Of a DNA stretch of 64,000 nt, positions 22,724 to 33,721 are shown piece by piece; the stretch's first letter is position 1; the number at the start of each line of letters is the position of its first letter. The position numbers were made by a program, and so were the translations under genes. This DNA is from Paratinospora sagittata (taxonomy: Eukaryota; Streptophyta; Magnoliopsida; Ranunculales; Menispermaceae), in assembly GCA_035771175.1 (NCBI GenBank), contig CM069607.1:13214001-13278000 (forward strand), read 5' to 3'. The notes under the pieces are model-generated. The model made no database searches and was not told the DNA's origin. It saw only the letters and a list, made by a program, of their open reading frames with translations.

Positions 22724-23491
22724 ATCCTTCTCTAACAGATTGCAAAGTGGCTTCGTGATCTTGGAGAAATCTTCGATAAATCTCTTACAAAACCCGACAT
22801 GTCTTAAAAAACTTATGTCCTTGACACACTTTGGAAGTGGAAGCTTTTCAATAGTTAGAATCTTTGCCCGATCAACCTCAAGACCCTTTGAAGACACTTG
22901 ATGGCCTAGGACAATGCCCTCTTGTACCATGAAATAACACTTCTCCCAATTAAGTACAAGATTAGTCTCCTCACACCGCTTCAACACCAAAGCAAGATTA
23001 TGCAAACATTGATCAAAATTAGAGCCAAATACTGAAAAGTCATCCATAAAGACTTCCATAATCTCTTCCACCATATCCACAAATATCGCCATCATACACC
23101 GTCGAAACGTAGCCAGCGCATTGCACAAACTAAAAGGCATCCTCCAGAACGCAAATGTACCATATGGGCATGTGAATGTGGTTTTATCTTGGTCCTCCAG
23201 TGTAATAACTATTTAATTATAGCCTGAATATCCATCCAAGAAACAATAGTAATCAAAGCCTGCCAATCGATCCATCATCTGATCAATAAATGGAAGGGGG
23301 AAGTGATCCTTCCGAGTAACCTTGTTCAACTTGCGGTAGTCAATACATACTCGCCACCCCGTCACTATTCTTGTAGAAATAAGTTCATCATTTTCATTCT
23401 TGATCACGCTGATCCCACATTTCTTAAGCACAACTTGGACCGGACTCACCCAAGGATTATCTGAAATAGCATAAACGATACCGGCCTTCAA
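22724..23491 (-). pseudogene. B: reverse transcriptase, two nonsense codons
   Basis: On the minus strand the frame reads from WVSPVQVV through [38 protein letters not shown], a TAA replacing the usual Gln (23210-23212), then MPFSLCNALATFRRCM and the catalytic VFMDDFSVFG, GHQVSSKGLEVD and LLEKDC at the break. All RT blocks are present. The style is that of Athila/Tat gypsy elements. Insertion C ends the reading at 22724; the RNase H continues at 7833. Confidence 0.92.
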
Positions 23492-24568
23492 CCACTACAA
23501 GACTTCATTTCGAACCACCTCTTTCATTGTCAGATTAAGCCTTCTTTGATGTTCAATGGAAGGCTTGTAGGTGTCTTCCATAAGTATCTTGTGCATACAT
23601 ATTGATGGGATTATTCCCTTGATGTCCTTGAGTGACCATCCCAAGGCTGATTTGTACTCTCTCAATATTCTCAACAATTTCTCTTCTTCCACATGAGATA
23701 GAGATGAAGAAACAATAACTGGATAAGTGGACTCATCTCCCAAGAATGCATATCTCAAGTGATCCGGAAGAGGCTTCAACTCGGGTGTAGGCTCACTTTC
23801 TTCACTTGAAGTAGAATCATTCATACTCTCTTGCTTTCCTTGAGAAGAATCAAATGGGGAAGCTTCAAGTAACATCACACAATACTGGACATCTTCATCT
23901 AGTGCCCTATCTCTAGCTACTGAGTTCACAAGACATCTTTCTAGTGCATCCACCGGTGTAGTTGTCTTATGCACCTCTTCAACACAACAATCCACCACAT
24001 CAATTACATCAACTCGGTTACATGTGCTCATCTCGGAAGGGAACTTGAGGGTCTTGTAGATGTTGAAAAGTACTTCCTCGTCATTCACCCTCAGTGTAAG
24101 TTCATCCTTTTGGACATCTATCAACGCTCGCCTGATAACCAAAAAGGGTCGCCCAAGTATCAATGGTACATCTCCATCTTCCTCCATGTCTAGCACCACA
24201 AAGTCTACTGGGAAGATGAATGTGTCTACCTTCACCAAAACGTCTTCTATAATACCGCCAGGATAGGTGAGAGAGCGATCCGCCAATTGCAATAAGATAG
24301 TGGTTGGCTTCACCTTGCCAAGTCCCAACTTCCTGAAAATAGATAACGACATCAAATTAATACTCGCACCAAGATCACATAAGACTTTATCAAAAGGAGA
24401 AGAACCTTTAGTGCAGGGTATAGTGAAACTCCCTGGATTTTTCAACTTTTGAGGTCGCTTCCATTGTAAGATGGCATTACACTCCTCTGTAAGCTTCACT
24501 GTCTCGAACTCTTCAACCTTCCGCTTCTTTGACATGACTTCCTTCGTAAATTTTGCATAATTGGGCAT
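23492..24568 (-). pseudogene. B: aspartic protease and adjoining Gag-Pol region
   Basis: A 357-codon open stretch starts at MPNYAKFTKEVM, with the expected ECNAILQ..P.K.KDPGSF-like block. It contains the retropepsin motif VLCDLGASINLMSLSIFRKLGLG (Asp-Leu-Gly-Ala in place of Asp-Ser-Gly), and ILGRPFL further on, and ends in an acidic linker before RT. The protein breaks off at a TAG (23492-23494), directly followed by the RT frame. In an intact relative this would be continuous with gag upstream and RT downstream. One of the longest undamaged stretches in the window. Confidence 0.9.
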
Positions 24569-26077
24569 CTACTCCAGTGCATCTGCAAAAGGGATATTTA
24601 TATGAATTTTCTTAAACATGTCTAAAAACTTTGCAAATTGTTCATCAAGTCTTTTCTTTTGAAATCTTTGAGGAAAAGGAAGATAAGGTTTTAAGATTGG
24701 AGGGTTATCCAGAAAGGTAATTGAACTCGGTTGGTATGGCCTCTCCTTAGGCTCTTCTTGCTCGTGCTTCTCTTGATGTGCCTCATTCTCTAAATTGCTT
24801 GATGATGATCATGGCATGGTCTTCTCATCCTTGCTATTCACTTCAGCCCTTTCAACATCTTTTCCACTCCGAAGTGTAATGGCCTTGCAGTCTTCCTTAG
24901 AATTGACTTGAGTATTGCTATGGAAGGAGCCTTTTTGCTGGGCACTAATTGTTGAAGCCAGTTGCCCCATTTGCAATTTTATGTTCTTAAGCGAAACTTC
25001 TAAACCATCTACGCTTGACTCGGTTCTAATTTGTGTCGCTTTAGAATCAGCTATGAATCCACTCAAAAGATCCTCCAAAGATGGTTTCTTCTCTTATGGT
25101 GCCATAGGTATTCCCGGTGGAGCGTTCAAAACATTCCTACTGTTCAAGTAGGAAAAATTCTCATGATTTCTTATCCCTGGGTGGTATTGGTTTTGCATTG
25201 GAGCATTATTTCTATAAGTGTACCCCCGGTTGTTCAAATAGTTAGCTTGCTCTCCCTTGGTCTCTACTCCCGAATATTCCATGCTTGCCGCCGCTACTTT
25301 CTCAATAGAAAGTTGTGCACCTTGTAGAGAAGCTATTTGGTGAGACAATGTGGATAATTGTGTTGAAATTGTAGTCATCGAATCAAGCTCAAACACTCCA
25401 GCAACCTTTTTCACCAACGATCTCTCACTAGGAGCTTCATATGTATTGGAAGCCATTTCTTCTAATAAGTTGAGAGCTTCCTCAGCTGTCTTTCCCATTA
25501 TAGTGCCACCAGCTGCAGCATCTACCAAAGTACGTGTGGAAACTGTCATCCCATTATAAAATATCTAAAGTTGCATCCACACTTGGAAACTGTGTTGTGG
25601 ACATTTCCTCAACAGCTCCTTAAACTGTTCTCATGCCTCATAGAGTGACTCGGTTTCCAATTGTCTAAACTGACCAATCTCTACTCGTAGTTGAGCTGTC
25701 TTTGCCGGTGGGAAGAACTTTTGAAGGAATTTTTGTATGAAATCTTCCCATGTGGCAACACTTCCAGGTTGCAAGCCTTGCAACCATGCCTTGGCCTTGT
25801 CCCTCAAAGAAAATGAGAACAATCTCAATTGAATCACCTCTTCAGCCACACCATTTATTTTAACTATATCACACTTCTCCAAGAAATATTGTATATGAAT
25901 CATCGGATCTGCTATTGGAGAGCCTCCGTATTGATGTTGTTGAACCATTGTGATCAACGCCATCTTCAACTCAAAATTATTTGCAGCTATGGGTGCTCTC
26001 ACTATCCTGGAGTAATTATCATGAATGACGGGCTTGAAGTAATCCCGTAAAATCAGTTGATTTTTTTCAGGCCCCAT
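24569..26077 (-). pseudogene. B: gag, broken by scattered stops
   Basis: The minus-strand ATG at 26077 (MGPEKNQLILRDYFKPV...) begins a gag with the Athila/Tat-type capsid region: NNFELKMALITMVQ, GSPIADPMIHIQYFLEKCD, LFSFSLRDKAKAWLQGL, WEDFIQKFLQKFFPPAKTAQLR. It continues at 25549-25094 (LVDAAAGGTIMGKTAEEALNLLEEMA) and 25078-24809 (VDGLEVSLKNIKLQMGQLAS). Single stops and one frameshift separate the parts. The start codon 215 bp from the primer site fits a gag start. Confidence 0.87.
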
Positions 26078-26290
26078 TGTCCCTTATTCCACTTTTCTTT
26101 CTCTTTGTCTCTATCCCAAGTACGCTCTATCTCAGGATCCAAAGGTACTAATTCAGCACTTCTAGATTGCCGCATACACTTCCATCAACCTTCAAAACAA
26201 AAACAAAGAAATAAATTTAAAAAAATTCAGAAAATACTAGATTAAAATCAAAATCAATTACTAACGATATTGATGAAAATAAGATGAAAC

Positions 26291-26310
26291 AGTCCCCGGC
26301 AACGGCTCCA
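26291..26310 (-). promoter_or_regulatory. B: primer binding site, tRNA-Asp type
   Basis: On the minus strand TGGAGCCGTTGCCGGGGACT lies 6 bp after the LTR end. It differs at one position from TGGCGCCGTTGCCGGGGA, the tRNA-Asp-complementary site common in Athila/Tat elements. Confidence 0.78.
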
Positions 26311-27879
26311 AAAACTTGTTGCGTGCAAACCGCAAGTGTACGGTGTCTACTAGTAGTAATAACGAATGAAAATTGGGTTGTCGTCCTCTGGGATTATTCA
26401 CCTCACCAATTACCGTTTTCACTAATCTTTAATTTTATCTAGCAAATCAAATGGTAGAATTTCAAGAATTTAAACAACAAATTAATTTAATCAAAGCAAT
26501 TAACTTATGGAAAATATCAATATATGTGAAAATCTAGAAAATCAACTTCACCCAACTGTCAATTATGTATTTTAGATATACTTATTATTAAATTCATTTT
26601 CTAGTATATAAGTCAAAATCCTTTAGTCTCTAATTCTCTCTTTTGAGTGCCGAATTAGAACGTATCACCAAGAATAGGGTTCTATCTCTCGATAAAACCC
26701 GTATTCTTAACAACTCATTAAACCTTGTGATTTTCCTACAACTTCGGGAAGTATCGTAAATCTCTCGATTCTACAACAATCTCAGGTCATAAATCCCTTA
26801 TTCAAACTTAGGAAACCTTCTCTCGAGTGCCGCCTCCCAATTCTAGGATCAATTAATCCGTGGCCAAAAGATTAAAAGCATTAAACATGGAGAAACATGA
26901 ATAAACTAAGAAAATATCATTGATAATAAACAAAAACCCAAAATCAAACCATAATATCTAGTTTAGGATCTATCTCCTCTCAAAAACAAAAACTTAGTTC
27001 AGAACTTGGACTAATGAAACACAGTACATGAAGAAAGACATGAAAATAAACATTAAAACCAAATTAGGCCTTGGAACTTGTAGATTTCTCCCTTGTCTTC
27101 AATGTAGATTTCTTCGCGTTCCTGTCACACCCCGCGAATGCATTATAACAATAATCGAGTGCGCAGGAACACAATAATGTACAAGTCTAGTTTTATTAAT
27201 TTCAGAATATATTCTAGTACATGAAATAAAAAAGGAAACATCCTCCCAAAATCCCCAATGAATAAACTAAGGGATACAAAATGTGGGCTCAAAAACCTGC
27301 ACCCAGTCCACCCTAATCTCCTGTGAAAAATTGGATAACAACGGGGTGAGCTAATGCACAGTAGGTAAAATAGTTTGTGAATATGACAATTAATAAAGCA
27401 AACTTCATAATCAAATATCATAAATACACATCAGAGCATCATAATCAATACAACATGTATGTATGCATGACACTGTCTCATATTGGCTCCATGATTGTAC
27501 GTCGCTTAAGTTCATGTACAGATGTCCCTTCCCAGAAGTAGCCAGGTTCTTATTGTACGTCCCTCCTCAGGAACGACGCCCTGAATTCACTTACAGATGC
27601 CCCTCCTCAGTTAAACCCGGGTTCTCATTGTACGTCCCTCTCCAGAGAAATATCAATAATAGTGAGCATTTCTTCTAACTATTTTGTGGATCACAAACCA
27701 CATACGTCCCTAAGTGGTGCTTATGTATGATGCCAATGCATGAACAAGTCCAGTCTTTACTAACATTAGACAAGATTTGGCAACTCCTGCTGATCCTTAT
27801 CAGGGTCAGTATCACTACGTGCACAATTTTGGACATTCAATATTACTTGTACAAACTGATAGCTTTCAAATAAGACCAA

Positions 27880-27935
27880 TGATGCAAACCAAGAAGCTGA
27901 TGATGCAAACCAAGGAGCTGGACAAGTTGATCATA
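27880..27935 (+). repeat. G: left terminal inverted repeat
   Basis: It starts TGATGCAAACC and is itself built from two near-copies of GATGCAAACCAAGRAGCT followed by GGACAAGTTGATCATA. It is identical to the reverse complement of 28351-28406. Confidence 0.93.
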
Positions 27936-28064
27936 TCATTTGGTATCAGAGCTTTGGTTCTAAGATAAGTTTGACTATTTTTTATTTTCATCTTTTTATT
28001 TCCTATTCCCTGCTGTAGAAAAAAAAAATCGTCAAAAAAAAAAGAAAAAAAAAAGAGAAGAAAA

Positions 28065-28224
28065 GTGATTCCAGTAAGAAAATTTCATCTTTTCAATCTT
28101 GTTTCTCACCTTATTCATGTTCTTGATCCTGCTGTAAAAAAAAAAAAAAAAAAAGTGATTCCAGTAAGAAAAGTTCCTCTTTTCAATCTTGTTTCTCACC
28201 TTATTCATGTTCTTGATCTTTTGA
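28065..28224 (+). repeat. G: internal tandem duplication, 90-bp period
   Basis: GTGATTCCAGTAAGAAAA and the following Thr/Phe-rich-looking T/C stretch occur at 28065-28134 and again at 28155-28224 with very few differences, separated by an A-run. The phrase CCTGCTGTA plus A-run also occurs just before the first copy (28010), hinting at an older third unit. Confidence 0.85.
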
Positions 28225-28350
28225 TGAGTTTTGGTTGTTTCTCCTTTTTGAATTGCTGCTAGATTATTTTGAATTAGTTTCTTGAAGTTTGATTAAGAAC
28301 TAAATGTATGATCAATGGGTCTTGTGCATATTCAGCTCCATTCCCAACTG

Positions 28351-28406
28351 TATGATCAACTTGTCCAGCTCCTTGGTTTGCATCATCAGCTTCTTGGTTT
28401 GCATCA
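28351..28406 (-). repeat. G: right terminal inverted repeat
   Basis: Reverse complement of 27880-27935 with no mismatch over 56 bases, ending GGTTTGCATCA next to the ACCAA target duplication. Confidence 0.93.
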
Positions 28407-28810
28407 ACCAACCAGATCAGTCTCCAGCTTGAGAGGTGAGACACGAGGTCTACTTAAATACCAATCGTCTAGAGCAGCACGCTGCCTCCCATTCACTATT
28501 TAAAATTACTGAGAACAAGACTGAGTCTGGTTGAGCCAGATTGACCACTAATTCGGCGTCGCAACAGTATAATACATGAACTCCAAATATATTGGCATAA
28601 GTATGACAGGTATGAACATTATACACAATAATGCAGCGTAAATGAATAGTAGACATAATGATAAATAAATGTAAACTTTAATAAAAGTCATAAGAGACGC
28701 AAACTTATGTTTCGTTCCCCACCTTCAGATAATAACTCCTTCGAGAACTGGCGCCTTCCCTCGGGCAGAACCTCGTTGCACCGCGAAAAGAGTCTCGTGG
28801 AGAGAGTCTC

Positions 28811-28849
<39 letters not shown>

Positions 28850-29583
28850 TTTCCAACAAGAGGAGAGAGTTGGATTGGTGTGAAAATGAGGCGGGAAGCC
28901 TTTCTTTTATAGAAGAAAGGATGCCCGAATCTTTAGGCAGGCTGCCTGAAGTTTAAATTTATTTATTTTTTTTATTTATTTTTTGTGTGTGTAATCCTAG
29001 GGTATTACAGTTCCTTTGATCCTAGCCATCTCTTTTCCTTCTCCAGTCTATTCTCCGTTGAAAACCCTAAATTTTGATATATTATAAGCCCAAAGTTGTG
29101 GAGAATCAAAATTAGAAAGTGGAGCACTAAAAAATCACAAAAATCCCAGAGTAGCAACTCCCCCTGGCACCACGGCGCCCAGATCGCACTCTCATCTCTT
29201 TCTTTCCTCCAGTACCGGAGCCATTACGTCCAGAATGTGTGTGGGTGGTGGTTTTTGTAGACTTAGCTATTTTTCGCTCCTTTTTTTTACTTGTATTCTT
29301 CATGTTTCTTCATTGCATCTTCTTGTACATGTTTCCATCATCCAAATCCATGATTAACACATCTAAACACCTAAAAAACAAATCAAATCTAATTAGTAAC
29401 ACACTTAAGTAATTAAATCTATCAACTTATAAAATTAACAATTGAAATAAAGCATAGTATACTAAAATTTGACTAAACTAACACTTAAGTCAAAACTAAG
29501 ATAAAATAACCAAACTAATGCATAAATTATCCTAAAACTCATCCAAAACATATCTAAATATGCAACTTAACACTAATGCGACA

Positions 29584-30289
29584 TTAGCTCCCTCAAGTAG
29601 CTGCCTTGAAATTTTGACAGTTTCTCATTAGCTCCCTGCTACGCATGAGTGTCCTGCTCCATGCTACCCAAAAAATTTCCAAACATTCCATTAGCTCCCT
29701 AATGCATCAGTAGTGTCCTACTCCAACTGTGAATATTTAAAACTTTTGTATTTTTGAAATATTATGAAATGGAAACCAAATATATGCATATAATAACTTA
29801 AAATTTATAAAAAATAACATTTTGGGTCCATTGGAAACATTTTAAAAGCCATCGGAGAAAGATATCACAAATTTTTAAAGGATTAAAGTTTATTTGGGCA
29901 TACTTTGAGTGTGAAAACTTGGGCTAACATCATTTTTCTAAATTCTAAATATATGGGCTTATTTTGGGATTAAAATATGATTGAAATAAATTTAGTTTGA
30001 CGATTAAAACACTTTGAAATCAACGATTAAACAATCAAACAAGATTTTGAAGAGAATCAAAACAATTTTGATTATTTTGAAAAACTTTGTAGAAATGTTA
30101 TTTTAACTAAAACTAATGCAAATATGATTCAAAATAGTTTAAGAACATAAATCAAACATTTTTGAATACTTGAAAATCATTTTTTAAGAAAACTTGATGC
30201 ATGAATAAATTTTATCAAAACTATGCATATGTAAAGTATGAATGCAAGATTTTAAGCAAGATTGAGCAATAAGGTTACATCATAATTCT
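29584..30289. other. Non-coding gap with a small degenerate repeat
   Basis: I see no gene here. At 29585-29735 the phrase 'cattagctccct' recurs three times, twice followed by a form of 'gcat-agt-gtgtcctRctcc', which looks like two or three degenerate tandem units. The rest is AT-rich with long A/T runs and no ORF above 40 codons worth noting. It may be sequence of the host region into which B was inserted, or part of another unidentified LTR element. Confidence 0.5.
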
Positions 30290-31666
30290 AGACACATAAA
30301 CACTCGCGGACGGGGCGCGCATTTGGAATAATAATAATGGTAATAACAGAGTGCGCAACGAAAATATAAAATACAGTACAAGTCTGATTTCATTTAATTC
30401 AGAATTCATTTGTACGTGACATAGTCAAGGGAACAGACTCCCCAAAAATCCCCAATGAATAATACAAAGGGTACAAAATGTGGGCCCCATAAAACTGTAC
30501 CTAGTCCACCCTAATTTCCTGTGAAAATTTGGATAATAATGGAGTGAGCTTAACACGCTCAGTGGGTAAAATAGTTCGTGAGTATAACAATTAATAAAGC
30601 ATACTTCAATATCAAATATCTTAAATACACATGAGAACATCATAATCAATCAATATGTATGTATGCATGACACCGTCTCGTAATGGTTTGATGAACGTAC
30701 ATCGCCTGAGTTCACGTACAGATGTCCTTCCCCAGGCGTAGCCGGGTTCTCACTGTACGTCCCTCCTCAGGAACGATGCTTTGGATTCACGTACAGATGT
30801 CCCTCCCCAGGCGTAGTTGGGTTCTCATTGTACGTCCCTCTCCAGAGAAATATAATGAATAGCGAGCAATGTTCCTAACTATTCTATGAATCATAAACCA
30901 TATACGTCCCTAGGTGGTGATATGTATGATGCCAATGCATGAACTGGTCTAGTCTACTGGTCTGATCTTTTCTTAACATTTAGACTGACTTTGGCAACGT
31001 CTGGTGATCCTTATCAGGATTGGTATCACGACGTGCAAGGTTAGGACATTCAGTATTACTTGTATAAGCTGATAGCTTTCAATAAGACCAACTAGATCAG
31101 CCCCAAGTTGAGAGGTGAGACACAAGGTCTGCTTAAATACCAATCGCCTAGAGCAGCCCGCTGCCTCCCGTTCACTATTTAAAGTTATTGAGGACAAGAC
31201 CGAGCCTAGTTGAGTCAGATTGACCACAAATCTGGCATTATAACAGTGTAATACATGAACTCCAAACATACAGGCATAAGTGCGACAGTATAAACATTAT
31301 ATGACATAATGCAGTGTAAATGAACAGTAGACATAATAATAATTGAATGTAAACTTTAATATAAGTTATAAAACACACAAACCTATGTTTCATTCCCCAC
31401 CTTCAGATAAGAACTTCTTCTTTTAGATCTAGCGCTTTCCTCCGGACAGAACTTCGTCGTATCGCATCGAGAGTCTCGAACAGAGAGTCTCAAACAGAAA
31501 AGAACTCAGAATGAGTGAAAAGAGGAGGAAAAATACTAGAGAAGGTGATTTGGTGTGAGAAAATGAGGACGAGAGAGCTCCTTATATAGGAAATTTGGCA
31601 CCTGGACGTTCGGGCATTTCTGCCCAAACGATTTTTTATTTTTTTTTGTGAAATACATGTATTACA
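30290..31666 (-). mobile_element. Chromovirus LTR, left end missing
   Basis: From 'cataaacactcgcggacggggcgcg' (near 30290) to 'catgtattaca' (31666), this matches the family LTR, with two GGGACGTAC units (about 30710-30850) and a heat-shock-like GGACGTTCGGGCA dyad at the U3 end (31604-31617). The terminal TGTCACACCCCG part is replaced by unrelated sequence, so no TSD can be read. No internal sequence follows on either side: a truncated solo LTR. Confidence 0.82.
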
Positions 31667-31897
31667 TTAAGTATGATTCATCTTTTACTTGATGAACTTC
31701 TTGAACTAGAAGACTTAGATCTTATATTGACATTTTTCCATCTTTAGGTGCTGAAATATACTAGATAGAAACATTAGCATCGTTTGTTATATTGTTTGTT
31801 AACATCAAGACACTTTGGAGAAAACTAAGAGAAAACCACTTAAGCCAACAACTAGCGAGCCAAGTTCATTTGTGGGTCTTGGAACATTACTTTTCAA

Positions 31898-32370
31898 ATG
31901 GTCGTTGAGCACCCCCATTTCATAGCATGGCAACCTCCTTTTACTGGTACTTTAAAGCTTATTTTGATGGTTTTTACCTCCTTGTGGAGGGAGGGAGAGT
32001 TTGGGCTCGTTTGGAGGGATTATTCTCGGGCAATAATTGGTTCAGTTATTGGAGTTTTCCTGGCTAGAAATTCGTTACACTATGAAGCAATGACCCTCTT
32101 CAAAGGGTTAGAGGTGGTCGTGAATTTTGGTTATATTAATATTATCATTGAATCCAACTCATCCTTTCTTGTTTAGATTATCCAAAAGAAGGCAAAGATT
32201 CCATGGCGTCTCAAACCACTTATATTAAAGATTTTTGTGAATCTTGACAGTTGGATCTCTTAGTCTATTAACCACATTGGATAGGAGCAAACCAAGTTGT
32301 TGACTTCTTGGCAGGTTTTGCTCAAATTTTCGGGGTGGTCTCTTTCCCCTGCCGTTTTTCCTACTGATGT
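31898..32370 (+). pseudogene. RNase H-like (RVT_3 type) relic
   Basis: A frame of 92 codons encodes WQPPFTGTLKLILMVF..., then FGLVWRDYSRAIIGSVIG, HYEAMTLFKGLEVVVNFGY and IIIESNSSFLV, which follow the order of plant RNase H domains found in LINE retroelements and free-standing RNase H proteins (usual start W..P..G..K.N.DGA). The catalytic Asp at that first motif is replaced here (LILMVF). After a stop at 32174 and a frameshift, ANQVVDFLAGFAQ (about 32289-32327) is the usual C-terminal motif. No RT domain is adjacent. A decayed fragment. Confidence 0.68.
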
Positions 32371-32439
32371 GCATATTCTTGCATACTAGCTTGCAACCAC
32401 GCCCTATGGGCGGGGAACCTACTCTCATCGTTACTTTGT

Positions 32440-33361
32440 ATCATGATATGTCACAAATTAAACTAATATAATTTTTTTTATTGTTAATATATTAATTCGG
32501 TCATTTACAATTATTGTGTGAATGACCTAATATAATAGTTTTTCTTAAAGCATTTTTTGCAATAATGGCTTTTTTTCAGTCATATCAATATATTATCTAT
32601 TATTTTATTTTATTTTCTAACAAATTATATTATATTATATTGTACTGTATATATTAATGGCTTATATATTTATAATTAATGGAAGAGAAGAAGACGATTG
32701 AGAAGAGGATGAATTTAAAAAAAAATATGTGGTTTTATTTTTTAAATGTTTTATCACCATGTTCTATGTTGTTTAAGGAACGAAAAATAAAATATAAAAC
32801 AAATAAATTACAACAAACTAATTATTGAATCTGTTAACTATTGGCAATAATGATTTTCTTTCAGTCATTATATTATATTATATTATATTATATTATATTA
32901 TATTATATTATATTATATTATATTATATTATATTGTATAATATTATATATCTTAATTGTTTATATACTTATAATTAATGGAAGAGAAGAAGACAATTGAG
33001 AAGATGATGATTTAAAAACAAAATAAAAATAAGACGAAAATCTAAGTGGGGTGGTGTGTTTTTTTCTTTTGTTTAAAATATTTTTTGTAATCATGTTCCA
33101 TGTTGATAATTTTGTTTTTCATAGTGGTTACCTTTTTTTAGTGCTCTAAAATAAAAAATATATATATTAATGATTCACTCTTGTTATCTTTTTCCCCCTT
33201 AAACATAAATACATAAGAAAGTAAAATCTCTAATATAAGATAAGTTTACACAATTTAATATTATTAAACATTATATTATATATTATTATTATAGACCTTT
33301 ATTTTATTAGATATTCGAAGATTAGCTTGGCATGTCGTTAAATTAGCTAAAAAATGAGATA
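32440..33361. other. AT-rich non-coding stretch with a 290-bp tandem duplication
   Basis: There are no genes. Two similar blocks, 32565-32720 and 32845-33020, share 'ggcaataatg-ttt-tttcagtcat', an ATATTATATT tract, and 'tataattaatggaagagaagaagac-attgagaag-tgatgattta'. The second block holds a long (TATTA)n microsatellite. It may be a tandemly duplicated MITE or other AT-rich repeat. Confidence 0.55.
32868..32938. repeat. (TATTA)n microsatellite
   Basis: About 14 uninterrupted units of the pentanucleotide ATTAT/TATTA, ending in TATTGTATAA. Confidence 0.95.
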
Positions 33362-33721
33362 TTAAATGTAATACCCTGTATTTCACAAAAAAAAAAAAAA
33401 AAATTTGATATATCTAGAACTATATATATATATATAGTTAAGAATTGTATTAAATATATATCTAAGACAACTATATATGATTTTTATATAGTTTAATTTC
33501 AAATAGTTGATTTATGGAAACTATATATATAGTTATGATTAAATATGTCTATACATTCATATGTGAATACGCCATATATATATCAAATGAAGAATTTTCA
33601 TGATGGCATAAACATCAAAAGAAAACTAGAAAATAATGTCTAGCAGACAAGGCATAAATCTTAAAAATGTTAGGAAAAAATTTTGTGTCTTTCACAAATT
33701 TATTTTCCTTTCAGCAAAAGA

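Larger units (their letters stand above)
27880..28406. mobile_element. Element G: 527-bp inverted-repeat element with perfect 56-bp termini
   Basis: The first 56 bases (27880-27935) and the last 56 (28351-28406) are perfect reverse complements. ACCAA flanks both ends (27875-27879, 28407-28411), and the intact LTR at 48170-48190 shows a single ACCAA at that place. It starts TG and ends CA. Next to the left arm is TTTGGTATCAGAGCTTTGG (27939-27957), the look of a retroelement primer site. The inside has poly(A) runs and a 70-bp block repeated with a 90-bp period. There is no meaningful ORF. It could be a fold-back derivative of a small LTR element or an unusual MITE; the 5-bp TSD and TG/CA ends favour the former. 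Confidence 0.85.
27123..29009 (-). mobile_element. Solo LTR F of the chromovirus family (1887 bp with G)
   Basis: It runs from TGTCACACCCCGCG to CCTAGGGTATTACA on the plus strand. GTTCC flanks both sides (27118-27122, 29010-29014), a perfect 5-bp TSD, which proves one insertion followed by LTR-LTR recombination. Its first 40 bp carry a small deletion relative to other LTRs. It includes two GGGACGTAC units (about 27510-27650), a (GA)n run (28815-28845) and nested element G. Confidence 0.94.
7319..29583 (-). mobile_element. Athila/Tat-like Ty3/gypsy element B, host of most of the nest
   Basis: This minus-strand element is now split into 7319-7833 (RNase H), 22724-26310 (RT, protease, gag) and a 5' LTR at 26317-29583. 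The two pol pieces join exactly: the minus-strand reading before the break (LLEKDC) and after it (DKEVPF) reconstitutes the usual LLEKD.D..F RT end. Insertions in order from the left are A (at 7318/7319), C (7834-22723, carrying D and E) and F (27123-29009, carrying G, inside the LTR). The rest of B (integrase, 3' LTR) must lie left of the window beyond A. Few nonsense codons suggest it was fairly young when first interrupted. Confidence 0.88.
26317..29583 (-). repeat. B: 5' LTR (about 1375 bp without F)
   Basis: On the plus strand it begins TGTTGCGTGCAAACCGC (26317) and ends AATGCGACA (29583), so the element reads TGTCGCATTAG...GCACGCAACA. Solo LTR F (27123-29009) splits it with a perfect TSD. 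No second copy of this LTR is in the window, so the outer border is set by the TG...CA rule and composition alone. Confidence 0.72.

Noticed and set aside
7829..22724. A 5-bp TSD for insertion C
   Set aside because: Only CAA is shared between the outer flanks (CGCAA and TACAA); not good enough to claim.
27939..27957. Primer-site-like TTTGGTATCAGAGCTTTGG inside G as proof of a copia element
   Set aside because: The motif fits, but no direct LTR, pol or matching polypurine tract is present; kept only as a suggestive feature of G.
30425..30649. Open frames within LTRs (also 9692-9886, 27143-27421, 47521-47736)
   Set aside because: They recur because the LTRs are homologous; they are not preserved in all copies and have no coding pattern.
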